This document shows positions 51,301-59,761 of a stretch of DNA of 64,000 nucleotides, piece after piece. Position 1 is the stretch's first letter. Every line of letters begins with the position of its first letter. Both the position numbers and the translations under genes were made by a program. The notes under the pieces were generated by a model. It was not told the DNA's origin. It saw nothing but the letters and a program-made list of their open reading frames with translations, and made no database searches. Origin of the DNA: Bryobacterales bacterium (GTDB lineage Bacteria > Acidobacteriota > Terriglobia > Bryobacterales > Bryobacteraceae); the NCBI GenBank assembly GCA_947446025.1, contig CANFEY010000002.1:88898-152897 (forward strand), read 5' to 3'.

Positions 51301-51965
51301 ACCGCAACAACAACAAGCAACTTTCGAGCTTCTCGCGTCCGCACATGATGGTGATCGCGGCGAATTATACGCTGCCTGGCTGGGGCGTGAATCGTGTGGT
51401 GGACACCATCGTGAAGGATTGGCAGATCGGTGCCGTGCTGCAGTATTTCAGCGGGTTGCCGGTTCAAACGCCCGCGAGTCCGGGGAACAACAACAACGCA
51501 TCCCTGCTGCGTTCCACGTACTCGACGCGCGTTCCCGGCCAACCGCTCTATCTGGTGGACCTGAATTGCCACTGCTACGATCCGGCGCGCACCATTGTGT
51601 TGAATGAGGCGGCCTGGACGAACACGCCCAATGGCACCTTCAGTCCGTCCGCGGCCTTCTACAACGACTATCGGTACCAGCGCCGTCCGTCGGAGTTGAT
51701 GAGCGCGGGACGCATCTTCCGGATTCGCGAAGGCATGACGTTCATGATCCGCGCGGAATTCAGCAACATCTTCAACCGGACGATCACGGTCCTTCAGGGT
51801 TCGACGGTTGCTACCGGACCGCAGATCCAGCCCAGTACAACGTTGGGCGCCGCGTACACGAGGGATGCGCTGGGACGCTACATCAGCGGCTTCGGCACCA
51901 CCAACCTAACCGGTACCGTCAACGGCGAACGTCAAGGCACCATCGTCGGCCGCTTCCAGTTCTAA
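48354..51965 (+). CDS. TonB-dependent receptor with carboxypeptidase-regulatory-like domain
   Basis: A 1,203-residue outer-membrane protein. Signal peptide MRSLSLFSALLLCSAVSFAQ. Residues about 25-105 form a carboxypeptidase D regulatory-like domain (GTITGTISDPAGAVVANAAL), as in SusC/OAR-type receptors. A plug domain follows (about 110-240; VEALEEVAIQSSNYSAEFGQ), then a large beta-barrel with many aromatic-ended strands to the C-terminal GTIVGRFQF (ends in Phe). These acidobacterial receptors import large plant-derived or iron ligands. The tonB-exbB-exbD-exbD set lies 0.9 kb upstream. GGGAGG precedes ATG 48354. Confidence 0.93.
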   Translation: MRSLSLFSALLLCSAVSFAQTATGTITGTISDPAGAVVANAALELTNAATGALQQGTSSSTGNFTFGTLPVGTYQLTVNVPGFKNYIRQNLGVQTAQTIRVDVNLEVGTSAESITVTDQASLLTTESGAMASNVTTARLNSLPILGVGVGVASPAGVRNPLAASLLTPGVFFNPAQAMRVNGAPANTYGIKLDGQDITNGVNTSSSQQQMQPSVEALEEVAIQSSNYSAEFGQAGSGLFQFTTKSGGNNFHGSLYDYFVNEAFNASQPFSKIRNRNRRNDFGGSVGGPVSIPKVYSGKDRTFFFFNTEIFKENARIGDQTRTVPIQAYRDGNFTSALTNRPFTGAIATDGLGNAISEGMIFDPNTERLAANGTRARLQFPGNIIPVARFDPSSVKYQSLIPAPTSPGLINNFLNAFPSNRLTPLISIKIDHSFSSKLKIGFYRSSTETETPYATGFGSSEGFPDVLTATRGTFIYSRTWRGNLDYTITPTMLLHFGVGYVVNDFSDKAPITDFDMVKVLGITGGTIGPNNGARIPVFGAMLGQQSRGGMSTTGPGIGQVRNLLQRPTAQLNLSWVKGNHTYKFGSEFRIDGYPDSTLTNTSGNFTWSENQTDNSFFAAGQAKGGLFSGFPYASMLLGRVNNVTIAQPTNTRGGRLFLSWFAQDTWKLTRKLTLDYGVRWDIFTYPREHHGRSPSFSPAVINPNAGGHPGASIFEANCNCRFAKNYPWAYAPRLGAAYQIDSKTVLRAGLGLSYSMSQGGGQGAAGAAQTFTPQNFGDSSMILSNGIPAAPAWPNLTPSLFPNSPANIAGGPAVVDQNYGRPARTWQWNVGLQREIFRDLVVEASYVGNRGVWWRAAGMVDYNALQPGILASRYGLDWSNAADRTILTSQLSNVAAARFRSLVPYTGFPVGQTVAQSLRPFPQFTGLAATGAPLGKTWYDSLQMKATKRFSRGLDFTWTYTYSKELTLGANDNLGGGIINDVFNRNNNKQLSSFSRPHMMVIAANYTLPGWGVNRVVDTIVKDWQIGAVLQYFSGLPVQTPASPGNNNNASLLRSTYSTRVPGQPLYLVDLNCHCYDPARTIVLNEAAWTNTPNGTFSPSAAFYNDYRYQRRPSELMSAGRIFRIREGMTFMIRAEFSNIFNRTITVLQGSTVATGPQIQPSTTLGAAYTRDALGRYISGFGTTNLTGTVNGERQGTIVGRFQF

Positions 51966-51984
51966 ATGGTGTCTGACACCATTT
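51964..51984. terminator. Palindrome overlapping both convergent stop codons
   Basis: AAATGGTGTC, one T, GACACCATTT: a perfect 10-bp-arm hairpin containing the TAA of the TonB receptor gene and most of the TAA of the amidohydrolase gene on the other strand. A/T-rich ends in both directions suit a bidirectional terminator. The TGGTGTCTGACACCA core also has the look of a dispersed repeat. Confidence 0.65.
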
Positions 51985-53578
51985 AGACGACCCCGTCGTT
52001 GTGGACGATCCTGCCGCTGACCACCGTCAGCAGTGAGCGCGTCCGCTTGAAGTCTTCGTCGCTGACAGTGAAGCAGTCGCGGTCGAGCACCGTGAGGTCC
52101 GCCCGATTGCCAGTTTCAATCGACCCGAGGTCATCCTCGCGCAGGAACCACTTGTTCGCCGCCGTGGCGAGCCAGAGCGTCTCCTGCCGGGTGAGCGCCT
52201 GGTCGCCGAGGATCGCCTGGCCGGCCAGATTCTTGCCCGTGTACATCGTCGAAAAGTTCAGCCACGGATTGATCAGCGTGATGTCGCCGCCGTCGGAGTG
52301 GTAGCCCTTCTTGATCTTGTGCCCCATCAGCATGCGGTAGGGCGGACCCAAGCTGGAATTCGCCGGCGTCGGCGCGCGCAGCGGACCCCAGCCTACCAGC
52401 ACCCCCATGCCCATGGCGTCCATGCGGTTCGCCAGATCCACCGGGAAGTCGGGGATGTGCGAGATGATCCAGCGCAGGTCCTTCAACGGGATCTCCGCGT
52501 TCACGGTCTCGCGGTCCTTGATCAGCTGCGTGACGCCGTTCAAATTGAGCGCGTGGTCTTCGCCGCGCCAGCCCGCTTTGGCGATGGCGCGCAGACCTTC
52601 CACGCCGCCCCCGGTGAATTCGCCGATGCCGCCGGTCTTCACCCATTCGTCGCCGAAGAAGGGGAAGGCGTTGCGCAGCCGCTGCGCCAGCGTGGGCAAC
52701 GAAGGGTTCGCGGTGGGCGAATCCTGATGCAGGTAATCGAGCCGCATGCGCGCGGGCAGCGTGCCATCGTGCTGCAAAGCAAGGAACGGATCGTGCATCG
52801 TGTAGGTGTTCTCATTCGCCAGCCCGCCGGAAAGTTCTTCCGCGTGGAACGCCCCGCAATCCCGATGCGTGGTGATGCCGAGCTTGGCGTAATACTGCAG
52901 CGCGTCCATCGCCGAACGCTTGCGCGTGGCCGGGGTGAGGAATTCCTTACGCAGCGCGAGCAGGGCGGCGGTCAGCGCCGGTCCAGCGATGGCGCCATCG
53001 GCTCCCACGGTGATGTTGCGGGCCGCGAACCAGGTCTTGCCCGCCGTGTTGGTGCGCGCGCCTCCCTGGGCGGCTTGGATGTAGACGGGACGGTTCACCG
53101 CATCCAGCTCCGTCAGCGTAGGCAGCCTGCGCTCCGCGAATTGCATGGCGGAGATCGGCCCGATGGTCGAGATAAATTCGCCCGCGGGCACGTCCTTGCT
53201 ACGTGCCTGATACGCCGCGATGGCGTCCGGGATCGTGAACACGTGCTCCATCGGCGTGTGCCACCCAGGCCGGTTGCCCACCAGCACGATGTGATTGTGC
53301 GCGTCGATCAGTCCTGGCAGCACCGTGCGGCCCTTCAAGTCGATGCGGCGTGTGCCGCCCGGGGCGCGCAGGTTGTTGCCCGCGGCGGTGAAGCGCCCAT
53401 TCTGCAGCAGCGCTTGCGGCACCACGCGATTCGCCGCGTCCATCGTGTGGATCTTCCCGTTGACCAGCAGCAGATCCGCCGTGGTCTGCGCCAAGAGCCG
53501 CGAGCCGCCGAGCGCGAGCAGTCCGGCTCCGCCGATGAATTGCCTCCGTCGAAGCCCGGCAGGTTTGGGATGGGTCAC
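51983..53578 (-). CDS. Amidohydrolase (YtcJ-like), Tat-type signal
   Basis: A 531-residue metal-dependent hydrolase. N-terminal RRRQFIGGAGLLALGG is a twin-arginine signal. The family start LLLVNGKIHTMDAANRVVPQ, metal site PGLIDAHNH (His94, His96), later ITTHRDCGAFH, WIISHIPDFP and the C-terminal LTVLDRDCFTVSDEDFKR match the YtcJ/exoenzyme-regulatory AepA-type amidohydrolases. Substrate unknown; probably periplasmic. Convergent with the TonB receptor gene, sharing a palindrome at the stop codons. Confidence 0.88.
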   Translation of the reverse strand: MTHPKPAGLRRRQFIGGAGLLALGGSRLLAQTTADLLLVNGKIHTMDAANRVVPQALLQNGRFTAAGNNLRAPGGTRRIDLKGRTVLPGLIDAHNHIVLVGNRPGWHTPMEHVFTIPDAIAAYQARSKDVPAGEFISTIGPISAMQFAERRLPTLTELDAVNRPVYIQAAQGGARTNTAGKTWFAARNITVGADGAIAGPALTAALLALRKEFLTPATRKRSAMDALQYYAKLGITTHRDCGAFHAEELSGGLANENTYTMHDPFLALQHDGTLPARMRLDYLHQDSPTANPSLPTLAQRLRNAFPFFGDEWVKTGGIGEFTGGGVEGLRAIAKAGWRGEDHALNLNGVTQLIKDRETVNAEIPLKDLRWIISHIPDFPVDLANRMDAMGMGVLVGWGPLRAPTPANSSLGPPYRMLMGHKIKKGYHSDGGDITLINPWLNFSTMYTGKNLAGQAILGDQALTRQETLWLATAANKWFLREDDLGSIETGNRADLTVLDRDCFTVSDEDFKRTRSLLTVVSGRIVHNDGVV

Positions 53579-53667
53579 GGTAGTCTCCTTAAGGTTGAAT
53601 ACGATGGTTCATTCTACTCCAAGGGAGCCGCTCTCGGTGAGGTGGAGGGGCGTTCTCGCCGTCGTAT

Positions 53668-54534
53668 CTACGGCCCACTGTTGGTGGGCATACTCGGGGG
53701 ATCAAACGACAAGGGACTTCTACAGTAACCCATGCCTGAATCCCAGACCATGCCGCTGGTGCAAAACGTCTGGCCGCCGCCGCCGTTATTGGAAGGTGGG
53801 GGACGGTCATAGTCGGGCGAACGTAGATTCGCGGCGACTTTCTTGGCGATGGCGCTGCCGCGAGCCGCTGCGCGGTCGTAATACATCAGCGCTTTCTTGC
53901 GGTCCACGGCCACGCCCACACCGAATTCATAGACGTAGCCCATGGCACGCGATCCGCCGGCTGACCCGCCTGCGTCCGATTTCAGAAACCACTTGATGGC
54001 TTCGGCTGGATTTTTAGCTGTTCCGTGTCCGAAAAGATAAGCCCGCCCCAGCAGTTCCTGCCCGTCAGGGCTGCCGGCCTCGGCGGATTTCTTTGCGTAA
54101 ACGAATGCCCCGGCGTACTGCTTGAAATCGTCGAGGGCATCTCCCCGGCGGAAGTCATGCGCGCCCGGCATTTTGACGTCTGCTTCAAGCTGCGCCCGCG
54201 CCGTCGGATTCCCGGCCTTGGCAGCCTGCTGACGCAACTGCGTCGCTCGTTCGACATTGAGGGGCACACCGTACCCAATGTCGTTCAACACCGCCAGCGC
54301 AACCAGCGCCTGGGGCAGGCCGGATCGGGCACTGCTCTCAATCCAACGAACACCTTCGGTCCGATTCGGCGGCGTACCTTGCCCGAAGAGATACATCATC
54401 CCGGCCACGTATTGTGCTCCGGTGTCCCCGGATTTGGCCCTTCGCAATGTGTCTGCCAGAGACGGATTGGCAGCACTGCCCGGCAGCAGAATGACGAGCC
54501 CAGCGGCGAGAAAAAGCAGCGCTCTCTTCAACAT
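53668..54534 (-). CDS. Sel1-repeat protein, exported
   Basis: A 288-residue protein with a signal peptide (MLKRALLFLAAGLVILLPGS) and about five Sel1 repeats, for example AQYVAGMMYLFGQGTPPNRT, ALVALAVLNDIGYGVPLNVE, GQELLGRAYLFGHGTAKNPA and GGSRAMGYVYEFGVGVAVDR. The C-terminal about 50 residues are Pro/Asn/Gly-rich with two Cys (FCTSGMVWDSGMGYCRSPL), likely a disulfide-bonded motif. Sel1 repeats mediate protein contacts. It lies 89 bp upstream of the amidohydrolase on the same strand. Confidence 0.87.
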   Translation of the reverse strand: MLKRALLFLAAGLVILLPGSAANPSLADTLRRAKSGDTGAQYVAGMMYLFGQGTPPNRTEGVRWIESSARSGLPQALVALAVLNDIGYGVPLNVERATQLRQQAAKAGNPTARAQLEADVKMPGAHDFRRGDALDDFKQYAGAFVYAKKSAEAGSPDGQELLGRAYLFGHGTAKNPAEAIKWFLKSDAGGSAGGSRAMGYVYEFGVGVAVDRKKALMYYDRAAARGSAIAKKVAANLRSPDYDRPPPSNNGGGGQTFCTSGMVWDSGMGYCRSPLSFDPPSMPTNSGP

Positions 54535-54548
54535 CCGATTCCCTCCGA

Positions 54549-55511
54549 TCAGGATTGTTCGCTATCTGCCTGGAAGCGCTGGCGCTCACTCATCCAGGGA
54601 AACTCCAGCGCATCCAAACGCCGGATCCGTTCCGCCGGAAGCCATCCCCGCGTGTAGCTGATGCGCTGATTGTCCATCCACACCCGCAGGCTGTGGTATC
54701 TGCGCTGATCGGTCGGGACGCGCCAATGGCCGTGCTTCTCGCGGAACGCGTTCAGCTTGGCCATCCACTTCAACCACAACACGTCGTGTTCGGCCTCGCG
54801 CGCCTTCGTCGGGTCCCACACGAACCCGGCTTCGTCGAGCCTGCGCCGCTTCTCACTGCTCATCACGCCGTTCCGCTTGAGCCGGCGCATCTTCACGCAC
54901 CACTGGCCCAACTGGAAGTGATCCTTCGATTCCGCGGGCACGCGGCAATTGCCGAATTCACGGCGATAGGCCAGCAGACGCTCGAAACTGCGTTCCCAGC
55001 GCGGGTCGAGTGAGCCGGGCTTCTTCGTCGTCAGACCCAGTGCCTTCAGGGGGCGCCAACGTTCCTTGCTTAACGTCCCTTCTTCCTGCAAGTGCCGCTG
55101 CCGCTTCACCCATTCGCTCAAGCGCGGATAGCCGCCCCATGTCTTTGGCACCTGGCAGTGACCGAAGCGCTTGTGGAACTGCTCCAGCTTGCGGAACATG
55201 CGCTCCCACTTTTTGTCCCAGTAGGCGGAGTCGCGGAACTCCACCGAACGGCCTCGCGAAATCCAATCGAAGCCGACCTTCTCCAGCCGGTCCCTGCGTT
55301 CCGACAGCATGCGGCCGGACCGGTAGAGCAGGCGTTGGTGGTTAACCCAATGGCCCAGGCTGGGATGATCCTTGGAGCAGCTGGGCACATGCAGGTGGCC
55401 GTACTCCTTGCGGTAGGTTTTCAGCTCCTGGAATCGCACGTCCCACGCGGCATCCGCATGCGACAGCGTCGCCTTCTTCTTGTAGCGGGGTTTCTTCCAC
55501 TTGCGTCCCAT
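54549..55511 (-). CDS. Protein built of four helicase-associated (HA) domains, no helicase
   Basis: A 320-residue basic protein consisting of four units of about 65-75 residues, each with W-x(n)-Y(R/H)xxxGxxxVP and a later (S/L)G.WV..QR-like motif: FQELKTYRKEYGHLHVPSCS (unit 1), LEQFHKRFGHCQVPKTWGGY (2), LLAYRREFGNCRVPAESKDH (3), LNAFREKHGHWRVPTDQRRY (4). This is the helicase-associated domain (PF03457), normally repeated at the C-terminus of superfamily 2 helicases. Here no DEAD/helicase core exists. Probably nucleic-acid-binding; partner unknown. Confidence 0.85.
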   Translation of the reverse strand: MGRKWKKPRYKKKATLSHADAAWDVRFQELKTYRKEYGHLHVPSCSKDHPSLGHWVNHQRLLYRSGRMLSERRDRLEKVGFDWISRGRSVEFRDSAYWDKKWERMFRKLEQFHKRFGHCQVPKTWGGYPRLSEWVKRQRHLQEEGTLSKERWRPLKALGLTTKKPGSLDPRWERSFERLLAYRREFGNCRVPAESKDHFQLGQWCVKMRRLKRNGVMSSEKRRRLDEAGFVWDPTKAREAEHDVLWLKWMAKLNAFREKHGHWRVPTDQRRYHSLRVWMDNQRISYTRGWLPAERIRRLDALEFPWMSERQRFQADSEQS

Positions 55512-55598
55512 ATGTGTTCCTACAATAGTCTAACAATCCCACAATAGCTTTGTAACGACCGCTCTGGGATGCCCGTAGTACACTGACAATTCCTCCCT

Positions 55599-56514
55599 AT
55601 GGACGCCGTGCAGATTTCCAACGTCACCAAGACCTTCGGCGCGGTGACTGCCGTTGACGATCTTTCGCTGACCATTCCGCAAGGCTCCGTGTACGGCTTC
55701 ATCGGACCCAACGGTTCCGGCAAGAGCACCACGATGCGGATGATCGTGAACATCTTCTATCCCGACTCCGGTTCGATCAAGGTCTTCGGCCAGGAGCGGC
55801 GCGGGGTGGGGGCGGAGCAGATCGGGTATCTGCCCGAAGAGCGCGGGCTGTACCGGCAAATGGAAGTGCAGACGCTGCTGGAGTTCTATGGCGAACTCCG
55901 CTCTGGGCGCAAAGTGACGGCGGAAGTGAAAGAGTGGCTGCGGCGGCTCGACTTGGAAAAATGGGGATCGAAGAAAGTCGAAGCGCTGAGCAAGGGGATG
56001 AGCCAGAAGGTGCAGTTCATCGCGACCGTGGTGCCGGAGCCGAAGCTGCTGATCCTGGACGAGCCGTTTTCCGGGCTGGACCCGGTGAGCGCGGAGACGA
56101 TCCGCGAAGCCGTGCTGGAACTGCGGCGGCGCGGGACCACCGTGATCCTCAGCACGCATGACATGGGCGTGGCGGCCAGCCTGTGCGACTCCATCTTCAT
56201 GATCTTCAAGGGCAGGAAAGTGCTGGATGGGACACTCGCGTCGATTCAAGCGCGCTACGGCAGTGACACGATCCGTGTAAGCGTGGCGGGCGGGCTGGCC
56301 GCGGTGCAGGGGATTGGGGGCGTCGAGCAGGTGCGCGATCAGGGCCAGTTTCAGGGATTTGCGCGTCGGGCCGGGGTGTGATCCGCAAGCCGTGCTGCAG
56401 GCGTTGATGAGCAGGGGCGCGGTCCACAGCTTCTCTGTGGTGCAGCCTTCGTTGCACGACATCTTTGTGCGCATCGCGGGGCCGGCGGTGGAGGATACAG
56501 CGGATGCTGCGTAG
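55599..56514 (+). pseudogene. ABC transporter ATP-binding protein, frameshifted in the C-terminal domain
   Basis: A drug/sodium-exporter-type ATPase (NatA/YhaQ-like). Walker A GPNGSGKST, signature LSKGMSQKVQ, Walker B LLILDEPFSGLDP and switch His in LSTHDM are intact. The frame ends at 56381 after QFQGFARRAGV, but one base over the expected C-terminus continues DLRVGPGCDPQAVLQALMSR then GAVHSFSVVQPSLHDIFVRI to TAG 56512-56514. The break is near 56352. The nucleotide-binding domain could still be made; only the DUF4162-like tail is lost, so it may be partly active or the site may be a sequencing error. Confidence 0.75.
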
Positions 56515-57784
56515 GATTCTGTTGATCGCCAAGCGCGATTACGTGGCGTCTGTATTCCGGCGGGCATTCCTGGTGGGTCTGGTGCTGGCTCCGGTGATGA
56601 TGGGCGGAACCTTCTTCGGCATCGCGCTGATGCGTGAGATGCAGGCGGGGACGGTGCAGCGCATCGCGCTGGTGGATCACACGGGCGGGGCGGCGCAGGA
56701 CATCATCGCGGCGGTGGAGCGCAGCCGGGATCCGGCGGCGAAGGCCGCGCAATCGCTGGCCGGCGTCACCTATGCGCTGGAGAGTGTGGCTCCGAACGAA
56801 GCCGATGTGCAGGGCCAGCGCCTGGATCTATCAAACAAAGTGCGGCGCGGCGAGCTGTTCATGTTCGCCGATATCGGCACCGACAATAAGGTCACTATCT
56901 TCGCCAGCGGGGGCGGCGTGGATGACACGCGTGTGTGGCTGACGGGCGCGCTGAATACGGGGTTGCAAACGGCTCGGCTGCGCGCCGCCGGGATGGATGC
57001 CGCGGCGGTGGAGAAGGCGCTGGCGCCGGTGCGTGTGGAGCGTGTCGGGCTGGTGACACGGGACGCCAAGGGAGCGATTGAGGACGCCAAGCCGCGCAAC
57101 GAAGCCGCCGGATTCGCGGTGCCCCTGGCGATGATGTTCCTGATGTTCATGATCGTCATGGGCAGTGCCGCGCCCATGTTGGGAGCCATTGCTGAAGACA
57201 AGATGCAGCGCGTGTTTGAGATGCTGCTGGCGACAACCACTCCCTTCGAACTGATGATGGGCAAGGTGCTGGCGGCGGTGGGGCGGTCGCTGACCAGTTC
57301 GGTGTTTTACGTGATCGGAGCGCTGCTGGGATTGTCCGGTTCGGCGTTCATCGGCCTGGTGCCGTTCGACTTGCTGCCGTGGTTCTTCGCATACGTGATT
57401 GCGGAGGTGACTATGCTGAGCGCGCTGGGCGCGGGCCTGGGCGCGGCCACCAGCGCTCCCCGGGATGCGCAGAGTTTCGCGGTGCTGCTGACCATGCCGC
57501 TGATGGTGCCGCTATTCTTGCTGGTGCCGTTGGCGCAGAGTCCGAATGGGACGCTGGCGACGGTGATGTCCCTGGTCCCCGTATTCACGCCGATGGTGAT
57601 GCTGATGCGTCAGGCGATGCCGGGCGGGGTGCCGGCGTGGCAGCCGTGGGTGGGCCTGGTGGGCGTGGCGTTGTGTACGTGGTTCGTGACTTGGGTGGCA
57701 GGGCGCATTTTCCGGGTGACGATTCTGATGCAGGGGAAGCCGCCTCGGATGGGCGATTTAGTGCGGTGGGCGGTGCGGGGGTAG
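56504..57784 (+). CDS. ABC-2 family transporter permease
   Basis: A 426-residue membrane protein of the NatB/YhaP type. N-terminal helix (LVGLVLAPVMMGGTFFGIAL), a large extracytoplasmic domain (about 50-205), then five or six helices (FAVPLAMMFLMFMIVMGSAA, EDKMQRVFEMLLATTTPFEL, the characteristic coupling segment, and LLTMPLMVPLFLLVPLAQSP). The frame opens at 56465, but ATG 56504, overlapping the ATPase 3' end, gives the standard start (MLRRILLIAKRDYVASVFRR). Works with the preceding ATPase as an exporter. Confidence 0.9.
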   Translation: MLRRILLIAKRDYVASVFRRAFLVGLVLAPVMMGGTFFGIALMREMQAGTVQRIALVDHTGGAAQDIIAAVERSRDPAAKAAQSLAGVTYALESVAPNEADVQGQRLDLSNKVRRGELFMFADIGTDNKVTIFASGGGVDDTRVWLTGALNTGLQTARLRAAGMDAAAVEKALAPVRVERVGLVTRDAKGAIEDAKPRNEAAGFAVPLAMMFLMFMIVMGSAAPMLGAIAEDKMQRVFEMLLATTTPFELMMGKVLAAVGRSLTSSVFYVIGALLGLSGSAFIGLVPFDLLPWFFAYVIAEVTMLSALGAGLGAATSAPRDAQSFAVLLTMPLMVPLFLLVPLAQSPNGTLATVMSLVPVFTPMVMLMRQAMPGGVPAWQPWVGLVGVALCTWFVTWVAGRIFRVTILMQGKPPRMGDLVRWAVRG

Positions 57785-57837
57785 GGGGCAGCCCGAGGTG
57801 GCAGCTCCAGCTTACGCGCTGGGGCTATACTGAGGGT

Positions 57838-58812
57838 ATGCGAATGGTTGCCGTGTTCGCCTTGCTCTTGTTGACCATTCTCCCACGCATGATTGCGCAG
57901 GACGCTGCGATTGTGCCTCGCGTTAAGCCGCCGGCGGCGGACGACGCGGAATCCATTCTGGACCGGCGGGCCGATCTACGCATTGACACAACCGAGGTAC
58001 GGATTCCTGTATCCGTCACGCATCAGCAGTCGGGCAAGGTGGTCACGGGGCTCGATATCGCCAACTTTGAGTTGTTTGAGGACAAGGTCAAGCAGGAAAT
58101 CCTGTCCATGACTTCCGAAGACGCGCCTGTTTCCGTGGGCGTCGTGTTTGATGCCAGCGGGAGCATGGGATCGAAGCTATCGAAGTCGCGGCAGGCCGTG
58201 GCCCAGTTTGTGCGTACCGCGAATCCGCTGGACGAGTTTTTCCTGGTGCAGTTCAATGACCGGCCGGCGTTGACGGTGCCGTTTACGGCGGAAACCGAAG
58301 ACATTCTGAACCGGCTGGCGTTCGTGCAATCCAAGGGCGCGACGGCTCTCCTGGACGGCGTCTACATGGCCATGAATCAGATGAAAAAAGCCCGTAACGC
58401 CCGCAAGGCAATTCTCATCATCTCTGATGGAGGGGACAACTCCAGCCGATACACGGAATCGGAGGTCAAGAATGCGGTGCGCGAGGCGGACGTGCAAATC
58501 TATGCCATCGGAATTTTTGAGCCCGGGGGCATGGCGGGAACCACGGAAGAACGCTCTGGTCCGGGCCTGCTGAGCGAATTGTCGGAGCAGACAGGCGGGC
58601 GGCACTTCGCGATCCAGAATTTGGGAGAGCTGCCGGACGTGGCGGAAAAAATCGGTCTGGAATTGCGTAACGAATACGTTCTCGGGTACCGTCCAAAGAA
58701 TAAGACGCGCGATGGGAGATATCGAAAAGTGGAGGTGAAATTGGTCAAGGTAGACAAGCTCCCGAAGTTGAAGAGCCGGGCTCGCGGGGGATACTATGCG
58801 CCTGCTCAATAA
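57838..58812 (+). CDS. VWFA-related acidobacterial-type protein 1
   Basis: A 324-residue exported protein. Signal peptide (MRMVAVFALLLLTILPRMIA) from ATG 57838; the frame continues upstream inside the permease gene and is rejected. A von Willebrand A domain starts near residue 100 with the MIDAS motif DASGSMGS (Asp105), later ATALLDGVYMA and LIISDGGDNSS. N-terminal TTEVRIPVSVTHQQSGKVVT and the terminal GGYYAP fit the TIGR03436 acidobacterial family. It overlaps the next VWA gene by 17 bp. Confidence 0.88.
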   Translation: MRMVAVFALLLLTILPRMIAQDAAIVPRVKPPAADDAESILDRRADLRIDTTEVRIPVSVTHQQSGKVVTGLDIANFELFEDKVKQEILSMTSEDAPVSVGVVFDASGSMGSKLSKSRQAVAQFVRTANPLDEFFLVQFNDRPALTVPFTAETEDILNRLAFVQSKGATALLDGVYMAMNQMKKARNARKAILIISDGGDNSSRYTESEVKNAVREADVQIYAIGIFEPGGMAGTTEERSGPGLLSELSEQTGGRHFAIQNLGELPDVAEKIGLELRNEYVLGYRPKNKTRDGRYRKVEVKLVKVDKLPKLKSRARGGYYAPAQ

Positions 58813-59761
58813 GTGGCCGGTGCTGGCGTGCCTCACAGCCGGGAGTTTGCTGGCGCAGTTGCCTCCGCCTCCGCCCGCCGCGCCGCAGCCTGAGGACACC
58901 ACCCCGACGTTTACGGCGGACACCAAGGAAGTGACGTTGTACGTCAGCGTGGTCGACAAAGACGGGCGCATGATCCCGGACATCTTGAAGTCGAATTTCA
59001 AGGTGACGGAGAATCTGGTGGAGCAGGAGTTGAAACTCTTCCGGCGCGAAGACGTGCCCGTCTCCATGTGCGTGCTGATCGACAGCAGCGGCAGCATGAA
59101 GGACAAGTACACCAAGGTGGTGGCCGCGGCGGTGGCGTTGATCCGGGCGTCCAACAAAGATGACGAGGTCTGCTTCGTCAACTTCAACGACCTCTACTAC
59201 AAAGATCAGGGGTTCACCAACGACCTCGGCAAGCTCGAAGAGGCAATGGAGCGCATCGACAACCACGGCGGCACGGCGATGCGGGACGCGCTGAGCGCGA
59301 CCATCGACTATGTGAAGGCCGAGGGCAAGCACGACAAGAAGGTGATCTTCATGGTCACTGACGGCAATGACAACTCCAGTTCGAAAGTCACGCTGGAAGA
59401 TTTGCAGAAAACGGTGCGGGAGACAGAAGTGCTCATCTACTCCATCGGGTTGCTAAGCGAAGAAGAGCGCGGCGAGGCCCGCAAGGCGAAGCGGGCCCTG
59501 GACGTTCTGGCGGAGGCTTCCGGCGGGTTCTCTTACTACCCCAAAGATCTGGCCGAGGTGGAAGAGATCACTCCAAAGATCGCCCATGAGATCCGTAATC
59601 AGTACATCCTGGCGTATGCGCCGCAGGGGCCGATGGATGGGTCGTACCGGCGGCTCAAAGTGGACGTCAAGGGTGTGCGTGGCGCAACGGTGCGGCATCG
59701 CGCGGGTTACTACGCCGGCACGAAAGCCGCTGCGCCAAAGCCAGCGGCTGCCAAGCAATGA
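58796..59761 (+). CDS. VWFA-related acidobacterial-type protein 2
   Basis: A 321-residue paralogue of the preceding protein: signal peptide (LNKWPVLACLTAGSLLAQ), Pro-rich linker, TKEVTLYVSVVDKDGRMIPD, MIDAS DSSGSMKD (Asp96), GGTAMRDALSATIDY and MVTDGNDNSS, ending RHRAGYYAGTKAAAPKPAAA. Two adjacent, overlapping VWA proteins suggest a heteromeric extracellular complex (inference). ATGA overlap with the following 68-codon gene. Confidence 0.88.
   Translation: MRLLNKWPVLACLTAGSLLAQLPPPPPAAPQPEDTTPTFTADTKEVTLYVSVVDKDGRMIPDILKSNFKVTENLVEQELKLFRREDVPVSMCVLIDSSGSMKDKYTKVVAAAVALIRASNKDDEVCFVNFNDLYYKDQGFTNDLGKLEEAMERIDNHGGTAMRDALSATIDYVKAEGKHDKKVIFMVTDGNDNSSSKVTLEDLQKTVRETEVLIYSIGLLSEEERGEARKAKRALDVLAEASGGFSYYPKDLAEVEEITPKIAHEIRNQYILAYAPQGPMDGSYRRLKVDVKGVRGATVRHRAGYYAGTKAAAPKPAAAKQ

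Noticed and set aside
49725..51572. 615-codon frame antisense to the TonB-dependent receptor
   Set aside because: Same reason: the receptor on the plus strand has promoter, signal peptide and domain order; the antisense product does not.
52298..53728. 476-codon plus-strand frame across the amidohydrolase gene
   Set aside because: Antisense shadow of a Tat-signal amidohydrolase with an intact metal site.
57379..57837. N-terminal extension of the first VWA protein
   Set aside because: It lies inside the permease gene; the signal peptide starts at ATG 57838.
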